DNA of 64,000 nt from Streptomyces sp. R33 (GTDB lineage: Bacteria > Actinomycetota > Actinomycetes > Streptomycetales > Streptomycetaceae). The notes under the pieces were generated by a model. It searched no databases. It was not told where the DNA came from and was given only the letters and a program-made list of their open reading frames with translations. This document shows positions 7,503 through 16,344 of this stretch, piece by piece (positions within the stretch are counted from its first letter, which is position 1; every line of letters begins with the position of its first letter). The DNA lies in the NCBI RefSeq assembly GCF_041200175.1, contig NZ_CP165727.1:1302001-1366000 (forward strand). Direction: 5' to 3'. Made by a program: the position numbers and the translations under genes.

Positions 7503-8894
7503 CTAGTGGTGGAAGCCCGAGCGGGGCTCGGTCGTCGGGGCCGGCGGGGGTGTGGCGGTGAGGTGGTCCACCGCATGGCGCAGGTCCGAGACGAGCAGGG
7601 CGATCTGGTCGCGGGTCACTCCGTGCCGGATCAGCACGCGCTGGATGACGGTGTCGTCGCGGGCTGCCGGCAGCGGGTACGAGGGCACCTGCCAGCCGCG
7701 CATCCGCAGCCGTTCGGAGAGGTCGTACAGGGTGAACCCGGCGGCGGCCTGGTCGGTGAGCCGGTAGGAGACGGCGGGGAGGCCGCCGAGGCCGTCGTAG
7801 AGCAGGGTGAACGGGCCCATGGCGGCGATCTCCCCGGCCAGGTACTGGGCGGTGGCGAGGCAGGCCTCGTGGACGCGCCGGTAGCCGCCGCGGCCGAGCC
7901 TGAGGAACAGGTAGTACTGGGCGATGACCTCGCCGCCGGGGCGGGAGAAGTTCAGGGCGAAGGTCGGCATGTCGCCGCCGAGGTAGGCCACGTCGAAGAC
8001 GAGCTCCTTGGGCAGCAGGTCGGCGGTGCGCCACACGATCCAGCCGACGCCGAGGGGCGCGAGCCCGTACTTGTGCCCGGAGGCGTTGACGGAGGCGACG
8101 CGCGGCAGCCGGAAGTCCCACACCACGTCGGGGTGGAGGAAGGGGGCGACGAAGCCGCCGCTGGCCCCGTCCACGTGGACCGGGATGTCCCAGCCGTGCT
8201 CGGCCTGGATCCGGTCGAGTTCGGCGGCGATCTCGGCGACGGGCTCGTAGTCGCAGGTGTAGGTGACGCCGAGGATGGCGACGACGCCGATGGTGTTCTC
8301 GTCGACGTACTCGGCGAGCTGGTGGGGTCGCAGGCCGGTGGCGTCGGGCTCGAGCGGGACCTGGCGCAGTTCGACGTCGAAGTAGCGGGCGAACTTCTCC
8401 CAGCAGATCTGGACCGGCCCGCACACCAGGTTGGGCCGGTCGGCGGGAAGGCCCTGGGCCTGGCGGCGGGCGCGCCAGCGAAATTTGAGGGCGAGGCCGC
8501 CGAGCATGGCGGCCTCGCTGGAACCGGTCGTGGAGCAGCCGGTGGCCGCGCCGCCGGCCGGTGCGTTCCACAGCTCGGCCAGCATGTTGACGCAGCGGGC
8601 CTCGATCTCGGCGGTCTGCGGGTACTCGTCCTTGTCGATCATGTTCTTGTCGAGGCACTCGTTCATCAGGCGGTGCACGCCGTCGTCGGACCAGGTGGTG
8701 CAGAACGTGGCCAGGTTCTGGGCCGCGTTGCCGTCGAGGAGGAGCTCGTTGCTGAGCAGCTCGTAGACCACCTCGGTGGGTGAGTGCTCGTCGGGCATCC
8801 GGTGCTTGGGGAGGATCTGGCCGCTCAGTGCGGACGTGAACACGTCCGTGTCGGTGTCACCGGCGGGCACGTCTTTCGCCTCATGAAGAGCCAT
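7503..8894 (-). CDS. gadB: Glutamate decarboxylase (PLP-dependent)
   Basis: 463 residues, full length for bacterial GAD. It converts L-glutamate to GABA and CO2, consuming a proton. Group II PLP decarboxylase features: GCSTTGSSEAAMLGGLA (118-134), the PLP-facing Asp242 in PVHVDGASGG, and Lys275 in SVNASGHKYGLA as Schiff-base lysine. The C-terminus ends GFHH. No GadC-type antiporter lies nearby, so a role in acid export is not evident; GABA use or pH buffering in the cytoplasm is possible. It is divergent from the melC operon, with 293 bp between the two starts. Confidence 0.93.
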   Translation of the reverse strand: MALHEAKDVPAGDTDTDVFTSALSGQILPKHRMPDEHSPTEVVYELLSNELLLDGNAAQNLATFCTTWSDDGVHRLMNECLDKNMIDKDEYPQTAEIEARCVNMLAELWNAPAGGAATGCSTTGSSEAAMLGGLALKFRWRARRQAQGLPADRPNLVCGPVQICWEKFARYFDVELRQVPLEPDATGLRPHQLAEYVDENTIGVVAILGVTYTCDYEPVAEIAAELDRIQAEHGWDIPVHVDGASGGFVAPFLHPDVVWDFRLPRVASVNASGHKYGLAPLGVGWIVWRTADLLPKELVFDVAYLGGDMPTFALNFSRPGGEVIAQYYLFLRLGRGGYRRVHEACLATAQYLAGEIAAMGPFTLLYDGLGGLPAVSYRLTDQAAAGFTLYDLSERLRMRGWQVPSYPLPAARDDTVIQRVLIRHGVTRDQIALLVSDLRHAVDHLTATPPPAPTTEPRSGFHH

Positions 8895-9058
8895 ATCCGG
8901 ACTATAGGTGACTGATCATCACAAAGACGGCTTCGACCCCCTTGGGGGAGGATTCGGGCGCCGACACCGAGAGCTTCCGGCCGACTCCGCCATGTGACCC
9001 CCTCCATAGGGGACGTGTACGACAGGACAACTTACTGTCGAGTAGGCTTCCGTTCGAA

Positions 9059-9103
9059 GATCTTCCCGTCCGGGCCGCTCCAACCGGCCCGGACGGGAAG
9101 ATC
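9059..9103. terminator. Strong 19-bp stem-loop in the gadB-melC1 intergenic region
   Basis: The left arm (9059-9077) and right arm (9085-9103) are perfectly complementary over 19 bases, with a 7-base loop (CTCCAAC). There is no T tail, as is common in Streptomyces terminators. It lies upstream of both divergent genes, 85 bp before melC1, so it does not end either gene. It would form in any melC transcript started upstream of it, which makes a leader attenuator or insulating element possible. Confidence 0.55.
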
Positions 9104-9187
9104 GACCAACTGGTTCTACGGGCAACTTATCCATGCATGTCCGGATATCGGTTAACGGCCTTTGCCTTCCTGGTACTTCTTCGACTC

Positions 9188-9592
9188 ATGAACAAGATCA
9201 CCCGCCGGCAGGCCTTGGGCACCACCGCCGGCGCACTCTCCGCCCTCGGCATAGCCGGCGCCACCGCGCACGCAGCCGCCGCCGACTCCCGCGCCTCCCT
9301 ACCCTCCGGCGCGGTCGACGAGGTGTACCAGGGCCGCCGCATCCAGATCACCCCGGCCTCGACCGGGGGCGGCCACCACGGCGGCCACCACGGGGGCGGC
9401 CACGACGGCCTGCCCACCGTCCGGATAGACGGCCGCGAACTGCACGTCATGCGCAATGCCGACGGCACCTGGATCAGCGTGGTCAACCACTACGAGACCT
9501 ACCCCGACCCGGCCTCGCTCGCCCGCGCCGCCGTGCGCGAGCTGCAGGGCGCCACCCTCGCCCCGTTCTCGCCCATGGGAGGCACGGCATGA
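9188..9592 (+). CDS. melC1: Tyrosinase cofactor / copper chaperone MelC1
   Basis: 134 residues. A twin-arginine signal (KITRRQALG followed by a hydrophobic stretch to AHAAAA) exports it together with tyrosinase. MelC1 loads copper into MelC2 and lacks its own signal-free partner role. The conserved core [20 protein letters not shown] and [11 protein letters not shown] is present. Between residues about 58 and 75 lies a His-rich insert ([15 protein letters not shown]) well suited to bind copper. The stop overlaps the melC2 start as ATGA. The ATG at 9188 has only a weak binding site, but it gives the expected length and a proper Tat signal. Confidence 0.93.
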   Translation: MNKITRRQALGTTAGALSALGIAGATAHAAAADSRASLPSGAVDEVYQGRRIQITPASTGGGHHGGHHGGGHDGLPTVRIDGRELHVMRNADGTWISVVNHYETYPDPASLARAAVRELQGATLAPFSPMGGTA

Positions 9593-10440
9593 CCGTCCGC
9601 AAGAACCAGGCCGCCCTCACCGCCGAGGAGAAGCGAGCCTTCACCAATGCGCTGCTGGAGCTCAAGCGCACCGGTACCTACGACCGGTTCGTCACCACCC
9701 ACAACGGGTTCATCATGGGCGACACCGACTCGGGCGACCGGGTCGGCCACCGCTCGCCCTCGTTCCTGCCCTGGCACCGCCGCTTCCTGCTGGAGTTCGA
9801 GGCCGAGCTGCAGAAAGTGGACCCGAAGGTTTCGCTCCCGTACTGGGACTGGAGCGCGGACCGCACCACCCGCTCCTCCCTCTGGGCCGCCGACTTCCTC
9901 GGCGGCACCGGCCGGGCCCGCGACGGACAGGTCCTCGACGGGCCGTTCGCGGCCGCCAACGGCAAGTGGTCGATAAACGTACGGGTGGACGGGCGCGCGT
10001 ACCTGCGCCGGGCGCTCGGCGCCGGGGTGGCCGAGCTGCCGACGAAGGCCGAGGTGGACGCCGTGCTCAACATGCCGGTGTACGACATGGCCCCCTGGAA
10101 CAGCTCCTCGAACGGCTTCCGCAACCACCTGGAGGGCTGGCGCGGCGCCAACCTGCACAACCGGGTGCACGTGTGGGTCGGCGGCCAGATGGCCACCGGG
10201 GTCTCCCCCAACGACCCGGTGTTCTGGATGCACCACGCCTTCGTCGACAAGCTGTGGGCCGAATGGCAGGCCCGCAACCCGAAGTCCGCGTACCTGCCGG
10301 CCGGGGGCACCGCGAACGTCGTCGACCTGCACGACACCATGCGGCCGTGGAACGACGTGACCCCGGCGGACCTGCTGGACCACCGGAAGTTCTACACCTT
10401 CGACACCGAGCCGGTCCCGGCCGCCGCCAGCCAGCGGTAG
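9589..10440 (+). CDS. melC2: Tyrosinase MelC2
   Basis: 283 residues. A type 3 copper monooxygenase that oxidises tyrosine to DOPA and DOPAquinone, the start of melanin formation. The copper ligands fall at the positions known from Streptomyces tyrosinase: His38, His54 and His63 for CuA, and His190, His194 and His216 for CuB. Supporting motifs are [17 protein letters not shown] and [13 protein letters not shown]. There is no signal peptide; export depends on the Tat signal of MelC1. It overlaps melC1 by four bases. Its 3' end overlaps the convergent response regulator gene by 49 bp. Confidence 0.96.
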   Translation: MTVRKNQAALTAEEKRAFTNALLELKRTGTYDRFVTTHNGFIMGDTDSGDRVGHRSPSFLPWHRRFLLEFEAELQKVDPKVSLPYWDWSADRTTRSSLWAADFLGGTGRARDGQVLDGPFAAANGKWSINVRVDGRAYLRRALGAGVAELPTKAEVDAVLNMPVYDMAPWNSSSNGFRNHLEGWRGANLHNRVHVWVGGQMATGVSPNDPVFWMHHAFVDKLWAEWQARNPKSAYLPAGGTANVVDLHDTMRPWNDVTPADLLDHRKFYTFDTEPVPAAASQR

Positions 10441-11120
10441 TGCAGTTCGGGGCGGCCGACCTGGCCGTACCGGGGGGTGCGGTCCGCCCGCCCGGTGTCC
10501 ACCAGGTGCTCCAGGTAGCGGCGGGCGGTGATCCGGGAGATCCCGGCCGCCTCGGCCGCCCCCGCGGCGGTCAGCCCCTCGGGTGCCGCCCGCAGCAGCG
10601 CGCCGACCCGGTCCAGGGTCGGCGCGCTGAGCCCTTTCGGGAGCTCGGCGGGGCCCGGGGCGCGCAGGGCGGCGAGCGCCCGGTCCACGTCGTCCTGGCC
10701 GGCCGCCTCCCCCGCCGTCGCGCGGAACTCGGCGTAGCGCAGCAGCCGTTCGCGCAGCGTCGGGAAGGCGAACGGCTTCAGTACGTACTGGACCACGCCG
10801 AGCGAGACGCTTTCGCGGACCACGGCCAGGTCCCGCGCCGAGGTCACCACGATCACGTCCACGGGATGCCCGGACGCCCGCAGCCGGCGGGCGAAGCGCA
10901 GCCCGTGTCCGTCGGGCAGGGTGAGGTCGAGCAACAGCAGGTCCACCCGGGTCCGCTCCAGGACCCGGGTGGCCTCGGCGAGCGAGTGGACGGCGCCGAC
11001 GGCGGTGAAGCCGGGCACCCGGCCGACGTACAGGGCGTGCGCGTCGGCGGCGACGGGGTCGTCCTCGACCACCAGCACCCGCACCCCCGACACCGCGGGC
11101 GCCTCGCGTGCGTCGCTCAT
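10392..11120 (-). CDS. Response regulator, CitB/DcuR type
   Basis: 242 residues. The receiver domain has the acidic pocket (VVEDD, 17-21), phosphorylatable Asp65 in LLLLDLTLPDGHG and the conserved Lys in YVLKPF. The C-terminal part has a winged HTH (GLTAAGAAEAAGISRITARRYLEHLVDTG) as in the CitB/DcuR/DctR class. Its start overlaps the kinase stop as ATGA, so the pair is coupled. It probably activates the divergent dctA gene in response to C4-dicarboxylates, as DcuSR and DctSR do elsewhere. The target is inferred from position. The C-terminal end overlaps melC2 convergently. Confidence 0.9.
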   Translation of the reverse strand: MSDAREAPAVSGVRVLVVEDDPVAADAHALYVGRVPGFTAVGAVHSLAEATRVLERTRVDLLLLDLTLPDGHGLRFARRLRASGHPVDVIVVTSARDLAVVRESVSLGVVQYVLKPFAFPTLRERLLRYAEFRATAGEAAGQDDVDRALAALRAPGPAELPKGLSAPTLDRVGALLRAAPEGLTAAGAAEAAGISRITARRYLEHLVDTGRADRTPRYGQVGRPELHYRWLAAAGTGSVSKV

Positions 11121-12736
11121 GGCGTGGGCTCCCTTCGCACGGGCAGTCGTACGGTGAACTCGGCTCCCCCGTCCGGCACTTCGGCGGCGACCGCGCTGCC
11201 TCCGTGCCGGTGGGCCACCTGGCGGACCAGGGCAAGGCCGAGGCCGCGCCCCTCTCCCTTGCCCGACCAGCCGCGCAGGAACACATCGGCGGCGGCGCCC
11301 GTGGGCAGGCCGGGGCCGTTGTCGGTGACGCGGAGCAGCAGTGCGTCCTCCTCGGGCCGGACGGTGACCGCGATCCTGGCGGCGGGGACGCCGGTGAGGG
11401 CGTCGACGGCGTTGTCGAGGAGGTTGCCGAGCACGGTGACGAGGTCCCGGGCCGGGACGCTTCCGGTCCGGCCGTCGACGGCGCGGCTGTCAGGGGTGAG
11501 GACCAGCTCGACGCCCCGCTCGTGCGCCTGGGCGGCCTTGCCCAGCAGCAGCGCCACCAGGACGGGTTCTCCGACGCCGGTGACCACCTCGTCGGTGAGG
11601 GCCTGGGCCAGCTCCAGTTCGGCGGTGGCGAATTCCACCGCCTCGTCCGCGCGGCCGAGTTCGATGAGGGAGACCACGGTGTGCAGCCGGTTGGCCGCCT
11701 CGTGGGCCTGGGACCGCAGCGCCTCGGTGAACCCGCGCTCCTGGTCCAGCTCACCGGTGAGCGACTGGAGTTCGGTGTGGTCGCGCAGGGTGACCACGGT
11801 GCCGCGGCGGCCGCCGCCCGCGACGGGCGAGCTGTTGAGGACGAGTACCCGCTCCGCGGTCAGGTGCACCTCGTCCACCCGGGGCCGGTCGGCGAGCAGG
11901 GCGCCGGTGAGCGGTGCGGGCAGTCCGAGGTCGGCGGCGCCGGTTCCCCTGACGTCCCCCTGCAGGCCCAGCAGTTCGCGCCCGGCATCGTTGATCAGGG
12001 TGATCCGGCGCTGACCGTCGAGCATCAGCAGGCCCTCGCGGACGCCGTGCAGGGCCGCCTGGTGGTAGTCGTACATCCGGCTGAGCTCGGCCGCGTTCAT
12101 CCCGTGCGTGTGCCGGCGCAGCCGGGCGTTGACCACGTACGTGCCGACTCCGCCGAGGGCGAGCGCGCCGGCCGCGACCCAGGCGAGGGCGGTGAGCTGC
12201 TCCGCGAGCCGGGCGCTGATCGCGCGGACGGTGATGCCGGAGCTGACCATGCCGACGACCTTGCCGTCGTCCATGAGCGGGGTGACGACGCGGATGGACG
12301 GCCCGAGGGTGCCGGTGTAGGTCTCGCTGAAGGTCTGGCCGCGCAGGGCGGGGCCGGTGTTCCCCATGAAGGGCTCGCCGATGCGGCGGGGGTCGGGGTG
12401 GGTCCAGCGCCGCCCGTCCGGGGCCATGATCGTCACGAAGTCCACCCCGGAGTCGACGCGGACCCGCTCGGCGTAGGGCTGGAGCGCGGCCGAGGGGTCG
12501 GCGCCCCGCGCCGCGCCGCGTACGGCCTCGCGGACGGACGGGGAGTCGGCGACCGCGCGGGCCACGGCCCCCGCCTGGCGCCGGGCGGACTCCTCGGCCT
12601 GCCCGCGGGCGGTGGCGTACGCGAAGACCGCGCAGCCGGCGACGACCACGGCGACCAGCAGCACCTGCATGGCGAAGAGCTGGCCGGCGAGGCTGCGCGG
12701 GGGGCGAGGGAACCGGAACATGGCGTTCAGTGTCAC
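11117..12736 (-). CDS. CitA/DcuS-type sensor histidine kinase
   Basis: 539 residues from GTG 12736, or 534 from ATG 12721; neither has a clear binding site. Order: membrane helix about 22-42, an extracytoplasmic PAS/Cache-like sensor (about 45-178, including the IGEPFMGNTGPA and FSETYTGTLGPSIRV regions typical of dicarboxylate sensors), a second helix about 182-203, a cytoplasmic PAS domain (220-325), His345 in LRSQAHEAANRLHTV, and an ATPase domain with NLLDNAVDAL and DNGPGLP. Likely ligands are citrate, succinate, fumarate or malate, inferred from family and from the divergent dctA transporter gene. Confidence 0.9.
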   Translation of the reverse strand: MTLNAMFRFPRPPRSLAGQLFAMQVLLVAVVVAGCAVFAYATARGQAEESARRQAGAVARAVADSPSVREAVRGAARGADPSAALQPYAERVRVDSGVDFVTIMAPDGRRWTHPDPRRIGEPFMGNTGPALRGQTFSETYTGTLGPSIRVVTPLMDDGKVVGMVSSGITVRAISARLAEQLTALAWVAAGALALGGVGTYVVNARLRRHTHGMNAAELSRMYDYHQAALHGVREGLLMLDGQRRITLINDAGRELLGLQGDVRGTGAADLGLPAPLTGALLADRPRVDEVHLTAERVLVLNSSPVAGGGRRGTVVTLRDHTELQSLTGELDQERGFTEALRSQAHEAANRLHTVVSLIELGRADEAVEFATAELELAQALTDEVVTGVGEPVLVALLLGKAAQAHERGVELVLTPDSRAVDGRTGSVPARDLVTVLGNLLDNAVDALTGVPAARIAVTVRPEEDALLLRVTDNGPGLPTGAAADVFLRGWSGKGEGRGLGLALVRQVAHRHGGSAVAAEVPDGGAEFTVRLPVRREPTP

Positions 12737-12763
12737 CCGGCCGTGAACTCAATGAACGCAAGG

Positions 12764-12777
12764 GTGACCGGGGTCAC
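12764..12777. promoter_or_regulatory. 14-bp palindrome between kinase and dctA
   Basis: GTGACCGGGGTCAC has perfect 6-bp arms (GTGACC/GGTCAC) around two bases. It is 27 bp from the kinase start and 51 bp from the dctA start, in a divergent promoter region of only 92 bp. A binding site for the adjacent CitB-type regulator is a reasonable guess. Confidence 0.45.
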
Positions 12778-12828
12778 AGCCTCGCGCGATGGTCCTCCCG
12801 GGACGTATTCACCACCAGGAGGCGAGCC

Positions 12829-14187
12829 GTGGCCGGCAGACGCGACAAGACCCATTACCTGTACATCGCGGTGATCGCCGCGGTACTCCTCGGCATCGCG
12901 GTCGGCTTCGCCGCACCGGACGCGGCCGTGGAGCTCAAGCCGCTGGGCACCGGCTTCGTCAACCTCATCAAGATGATGATCTCGCCGGTGATCTTCTGCA
13001 CGATCGTGCTGGGCATCGGGTCGGTGCGCAAGGCCGCGAAGGTCGGCGCCGTGGGCGGCCTCGCCCTCGGCTACTTCATGATCATGTCCACCGTGGCGCT
13101 GGCCATCGGACTCCTCGTCGGTAACCTGCTCGAGCCCGGCAGCGGACTGCACCTGACCGAGGCCGTCAAGCACGCGGGAGAGGCGCAGGCCAAGGCGGGC
13201 GGGGCGCAGACCACTCCCGAGTTCCTGCTGGGGATCATCCCGACCACCCTCGTCTCCGCGTTCACCGGCGGCCAGGTGCTCCAGACGCTGCTCGTGGCGC
13301 TGCTGTGCGGGTTCGCGCTCCAGGCCATGGGCCCGGCGGGCGAGCCGCTGCTGCGCGGGATCGGCCATGTGCAGAAGCTGGTCTTCCGGATACTCGCGAT
13401 GATCATGTGGGCGGCTCCGGTGGGCGCGTTCGGCGCCATCGCGGCGGTGGTCGGCGCGACCGGGATCGACGCACTGAAGTCGCTCGCCGTCATCATGATC
13501 GGCTTCTACACGACCTGTCTGCTGTTCGTGTTCGTGGTCCTCGGCACCCTGCTGCGGGTGTGCACCGGGCTCAACGTCTTCTCGCTGCTGCGCTACCTGG
13601 GCCGCGAGTTCCTGCTGATCCTCTCCACCTCCTCCTCGGAGTCGGCGCTGCCCCGGCTGATCGCGAAGATGGAGCACCTGGGCGTCTCCAAGCCGGTGGT
13701 CGGCATCACGGTGCCGACGGGCTACTCGTTCAACCTGGACGGGACCGCGATCTACCTGACGATGTCCTCGCTGTTCATCGCGGAGGCGATGGGCAAGCCG
13801 CTGGCCATCGGCGAGCAGATCTCGCTGCTGCTGTTCATGATCGTGGCTTCGAAGGGCGCGGCCGGCGTGACCGGCGCGGGGCTGGCGACGCTGGCGGGCG
13901 GGCTCCAGTCGCACCGGCCGGAACTCGTCGACGGCGTCGGGCTGATCGTGGGCATCGACCGCTTCATGAGCGAGGCCCGGGCGCTGACGAACTTCGCGGG
14001 CAACGCCGTGGCGACGGTGCTCATCGGCACCTGGACCAAGGAGTTCGACCGCGAGCGGGCCGCCGAAGTCCTCGCGGGACGCCTGGAGTTCGACGAGACC
14101 ACCCTGGTCGACGACGGCCACGGCACGGAGCTCCCCACCGTGCCCGGCCCGTCGCCGGCCGACGCGAAGGAGGGCGTGCCGGCGTAA
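12829..14187 (+). CDS. dctA: C4-dicarboxylate:cation symporter (DctA, DAACS family)
   Basis: 452 residues, normal length for DctA. It imports succinate, fumarate and malate with protons or sodium. The first helix starts at about residue 9 (LYIAVIAAVLLGIAVGF). Motifs of the glutamate/dicarboxylate carrier fold are FVNLIKMMISPVIFCTIV, the serine-rich hairpin LILSTSSSESALPRLIAKM, GYSFNLDGTAIYLT, and the ASKGAAGVTGAG loop before the last helices. GTG 12829 follows an AGGAGG sequence at about eight bases and is preferred over longer in-frame starts, which would add a basic non-family tail. It is divergent from the two-component system that probably senses its substrate. Confidence 0.95.
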   Translation: MAGRRDKTHYLYIAVIAAVLLGIAVGFAAPDAAVELKPLGTGFVNLIKMMISPVIFCTIVLGIGSVRKAAKVGAVGGLALGYFMIMSTVALAIGLLVGNLLEPGSGLHLTEAVKHAGEAQAKAGGAQTTPEFLLGIIPTTLVSAFTGGQVLQTLLVALLCGFALQAMGPAGEPLLRGIGHVQKLVFRILAMIMWAAPVGAFGAIAAVVGATGIDALKSLAVIMIGFYTTCLLFVFVVLGTLLRVCTGLNVFSLLRYLGREFLLILSTSSSESALPRLIAKMEHLGVSKPVVGITVPTGYSFNLDGTAIYLTMSSLFIAEAMGKPLAIGEQISLLLFMIVASKGAAGVTGAGLATLAGGLQSHRPELVDGVGLIVGIDRFMSEARALTNFAGNAVATVLIGTWTKEFDRERAAEVLAGRLEFDETTLVDDGHGTELPTVPGPSPADAKEGVPA

Positions 14188-14259
14188 CCGGCAGCGCCCC
14201 GTCAGGGGCCGGCCGGGCAGGGCTCGCCCCCATGGTGCCCAGCCCGGTCGGCCCTCACG

Positions 14260-14292
14260 CAGCCCCATGGTCGATTTTCGGCCATGGGGCTG
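14260..14292. terminator. Stem-loop after dctA
   Basis: CAGCCCCATGG (14260-14270) pairs perfectly with CCATGGGGCTG (14282-14292) across an 11-base loop. It stands 73 bp after the dctA stop and 126 bp before the protease start, so it probably ends dctA transcription. No T tail. Confidence 0.55.
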
Positions 14293-14417
14293 TGAAGTGT
14301 CGTGCGGTAAAAGGTACTTCCATACCGGGGCACGCGTCTGACATCTTGCGTCCACCACTCGTTTCGTACGGCCCGGTAGGTGCCATGAGCACCACCGGGC
14401 CGTCTTCGGAGGACGCA

Positions 14418-16223
14418 TTGATACCCCACATATCCAGCCGACCTCGACGCACTCTCGTGCTCGCCGCCACGCTCGGCGCGGCACTCGCCTTCGGGGCACC
14501 CGCCGCGCTCGCCGGCACCGCCCCGGTCTCCCCGTCCGGCCAGACCGCCCAGTCCGCCCCCGCCAAGGCCGCGGCCGCGGCGCCGGCCTCCCAGAGTGCG
14601 ACCTGGGTTGCCGGCACGCGCGCGTACTTGGTGATCACCGCCCCCGGTGACAGCTCGGCGGTCCGTGCCGCCGTCGCCGCCAACGGCGGCACCGTCTTCT
14701 CGAACTTCGACGCCATCGGGGTGATCGTCGCCCACTCCTCCTCCGCCGGCTTCGCCACGGCGATGCGCGGGGTCAGCGGGGTCCAGCAGGTCGGGGCCAC
14801 CCGTACCTCGGACGTTCCGGCCGACGCCTACAATCCGGCGCTGCCCGCCAACCCGGCCCAGTCGACGACCCCGGCCGGCGAGCCCGTCCGCGCCGACATG
14901 AGCCAGATCAAGGCGGACCAGGCCTGGGCCGTCACCACCGGCTCCGCGTCCGTCAAGGTCGGCATCCTGGACACCGGTGTGGACGACCAGCACCAGGACC
15001 TGGCGCCGAACTTCAACGCGGCGGACTCCGTCTCCTGCGCCTACGGCAAGCCCGACACCCGTACGGGCGCCTGGCGGGACGTGGACAGCCACGGCACCCA
15101 CGTCGCGGGCACCATCGCGGCCGCCAAGAACGGCAAGGGCGTCGTCGGCGTGGCCCCGGGCGTGAAGATCTCCGCGGTCCGCGTCGCCGAGCCGGGCAAC
15201 TCGTTCTTCTTCGCCGAGAACACCATCTGCGGCTTCGTGTGGGCCGGTGACCACGGCTTCAAGGTCACCAACAACAGCTACTACACGGACCCGTGGCAGT
15301 TCAACTGCCCGGACAACATCGACCAGGCCGCCATCATCGAGGGCGTCAAGCGCGCCCAGGAGTACGCCGAGGGCAAGGGCTCCCTCCAGGTCGCCGCGGC
15401 GGGCAACGAGAACTACGACCTCGCCCACAAGACGACCGACTCCGCGAGCCCGAACGACTCGACGCCGGTCACCCGCACCATCACCAACGCCTGCCTCGAC
15501 ATCCCGACCGAGCTCCCGGGCGTGGTCACGGTCGCGGCGAACGGGACGGGCACCACGAAGGCCTCGTTCTCGAACTTCGGCTCGGGCGTCATCGACGTGG
15601 CGGCCCCGGGCAGCGACGTCTACTCCACCATCCCGGGCGGCAAGTACGGCAGCAAGAGCGGCACGTCGATGGCCACCCCGCACGTGGTGGGCGTCGCGGC
15701 GCTGCTCGCCAGCACCAACCCCGGCATCACCCCGGCGCAGCTGCGCGACAAGCTGGCCACGCAGGCCAACGACATCGCCTGCCCGTCGGACAACCGCTGC
15801 ACCGGCACCGCGGCCAACAACTCGTTCTTCGGCGAGGGCCAGGTCGACGCGCTGAAGGCGGTCGGGTCCACCCCGCCGCCCGGGAAGTACTTCGAGAACC
15901 TCGGCGACTTCGCGATCAACGACAACGCCACCGTGGAGAGCCCCATCACCGTCAGCGGGGTGACCGGCAACGCGCCGGCCACCCTCAAGGTGGGCGTGGA
16001 CATCAAGCACACCTACATCGGTGACCTCAAGGTCGACCTCGTGGCTCCCGACGGCACCGTCTACACCCTGAGCAACCGGGCCGGCGGCGGCACCGACAAC
16101 ATCGTCCAGAGCTTCACCGTCAATGCGTCCTCCGAGGTCGCGAACGGTGTCTGGAAGCTCCGGGTGAACGACAACGCCAATGCGGACACGGGCAAGATCG
16201 ACGCCTGGAACCTCACGTTCTGA
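14418..16223 (+). CDS. Secreted subtilisin-like serine protease with P domain
   Basis: 601 residues from TTG 14418, which is preceded by GGAGG at five bases. The in-frame ATG at 14385 lacks a binding site and would put extra residues before the signal peptide. Signal peptide: RPRRTLVLAATLGAALAF to about ALA at 32. Propeptide (inhibitor I9-like, RAYLVITAPGDSSAV) at about 68-130. Catalytic domain with Asp185 (ILDTGVDD), His225 (SHGTHVAGT), oxyanion Asn330 (AAGNEN) and Ser417 (SGTSMATPH). The C-terminal domain (about 505-601, DLKVDLVAPDGTVYTL) resembles the P domain of proprotein convertases. Likely an exported protease or convertase of S8 type. Its last 11 bp overlap the end of the opposing microprotein gene. 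Confidence 0.94.
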   Translation: MIPHISSRPRRTLVLAATLGAALAFGAPAALAGTAPVSPSGQTAQSAPAKAAAAAPASQSATWVAGTRAYLVITAPGDSSAVRAAVAANGGTVFSNFDAIGVIVAHSSSAGFATAMRGVSGVQQVGATRTSDVPADAYNPALPANPAQSTTPAGEPVRADMSQIKADQAWAVTTGSASVKVGILDTGVDDQHQDLAPNFNAADSVSCAYGKPDTRTGAWRDVDSHGTHVAGTIAAAKNGKGVVGVAPGVKISAVRVAEPGNSFFFAENTICGFVWAGDHGFKVTNNSYYTDPWQFNCPDNIDQAAIIEGVKRAQEYAEGKGSLQVAAAGNENYDLAHKTTDSASPNDSTPVTRTITNACLDIPTELPGVVTVAANGTGTTKASFSNFGSGVIDVAAPGSDVYSTIPGGKYGSKSGTSMATPHVVGVAALLASTNPGITPAQLRDKLATQANDIACPSDNRCTGTAANNSFFGEGQVDALKAVGSTPPPGKYFENLGDFAINDNATVESPITVSGVTGNAPATLKVGVDIKHTYIGDLKVDLVAPDGTVYTLSNRAGGGTDNIVQSFTVNASSEVANGVWKLRVNDNANADTGKIDAWNLTF

Positions 16224-16344
16224 CGGCTGTCGGGCTGAAGCACCAACGCTGCAGGACGTCGGCGAGCCAGTCGAAGACGACGTCGCAGTGCTGCTGCGGG
16301 GCCATCGGGGAGCAGTGCAACTGCGCCCCGGTGGCCTCCGTCAT
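16213..16344 (-). CDS. 43-residue Cys/His-containing microprotein
   Basis: Starts at an ATG that shares its A with the TGA of the FhuF-like gene (TGATG at 16346-16342), so translation would be coupled. The sequence begins MTEATGAQLHCSP, has Cys at 11, 20 and 35 with His at 10 and 19, and ends RWCFSPTAVRT. Codons are G/C-ending with two exceptions near the end. No signal peptide or membrane helix. Two HC pairs nine residues apart suggest metal binding. It has no family I recognise. Being so short, it could also be a chance extension. Confidence 0.45.
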   Translation of the reverse strand: MTEATGAQLHCSPMAPQQHCDVVFDWLADVLQRWCFSPTAVRT

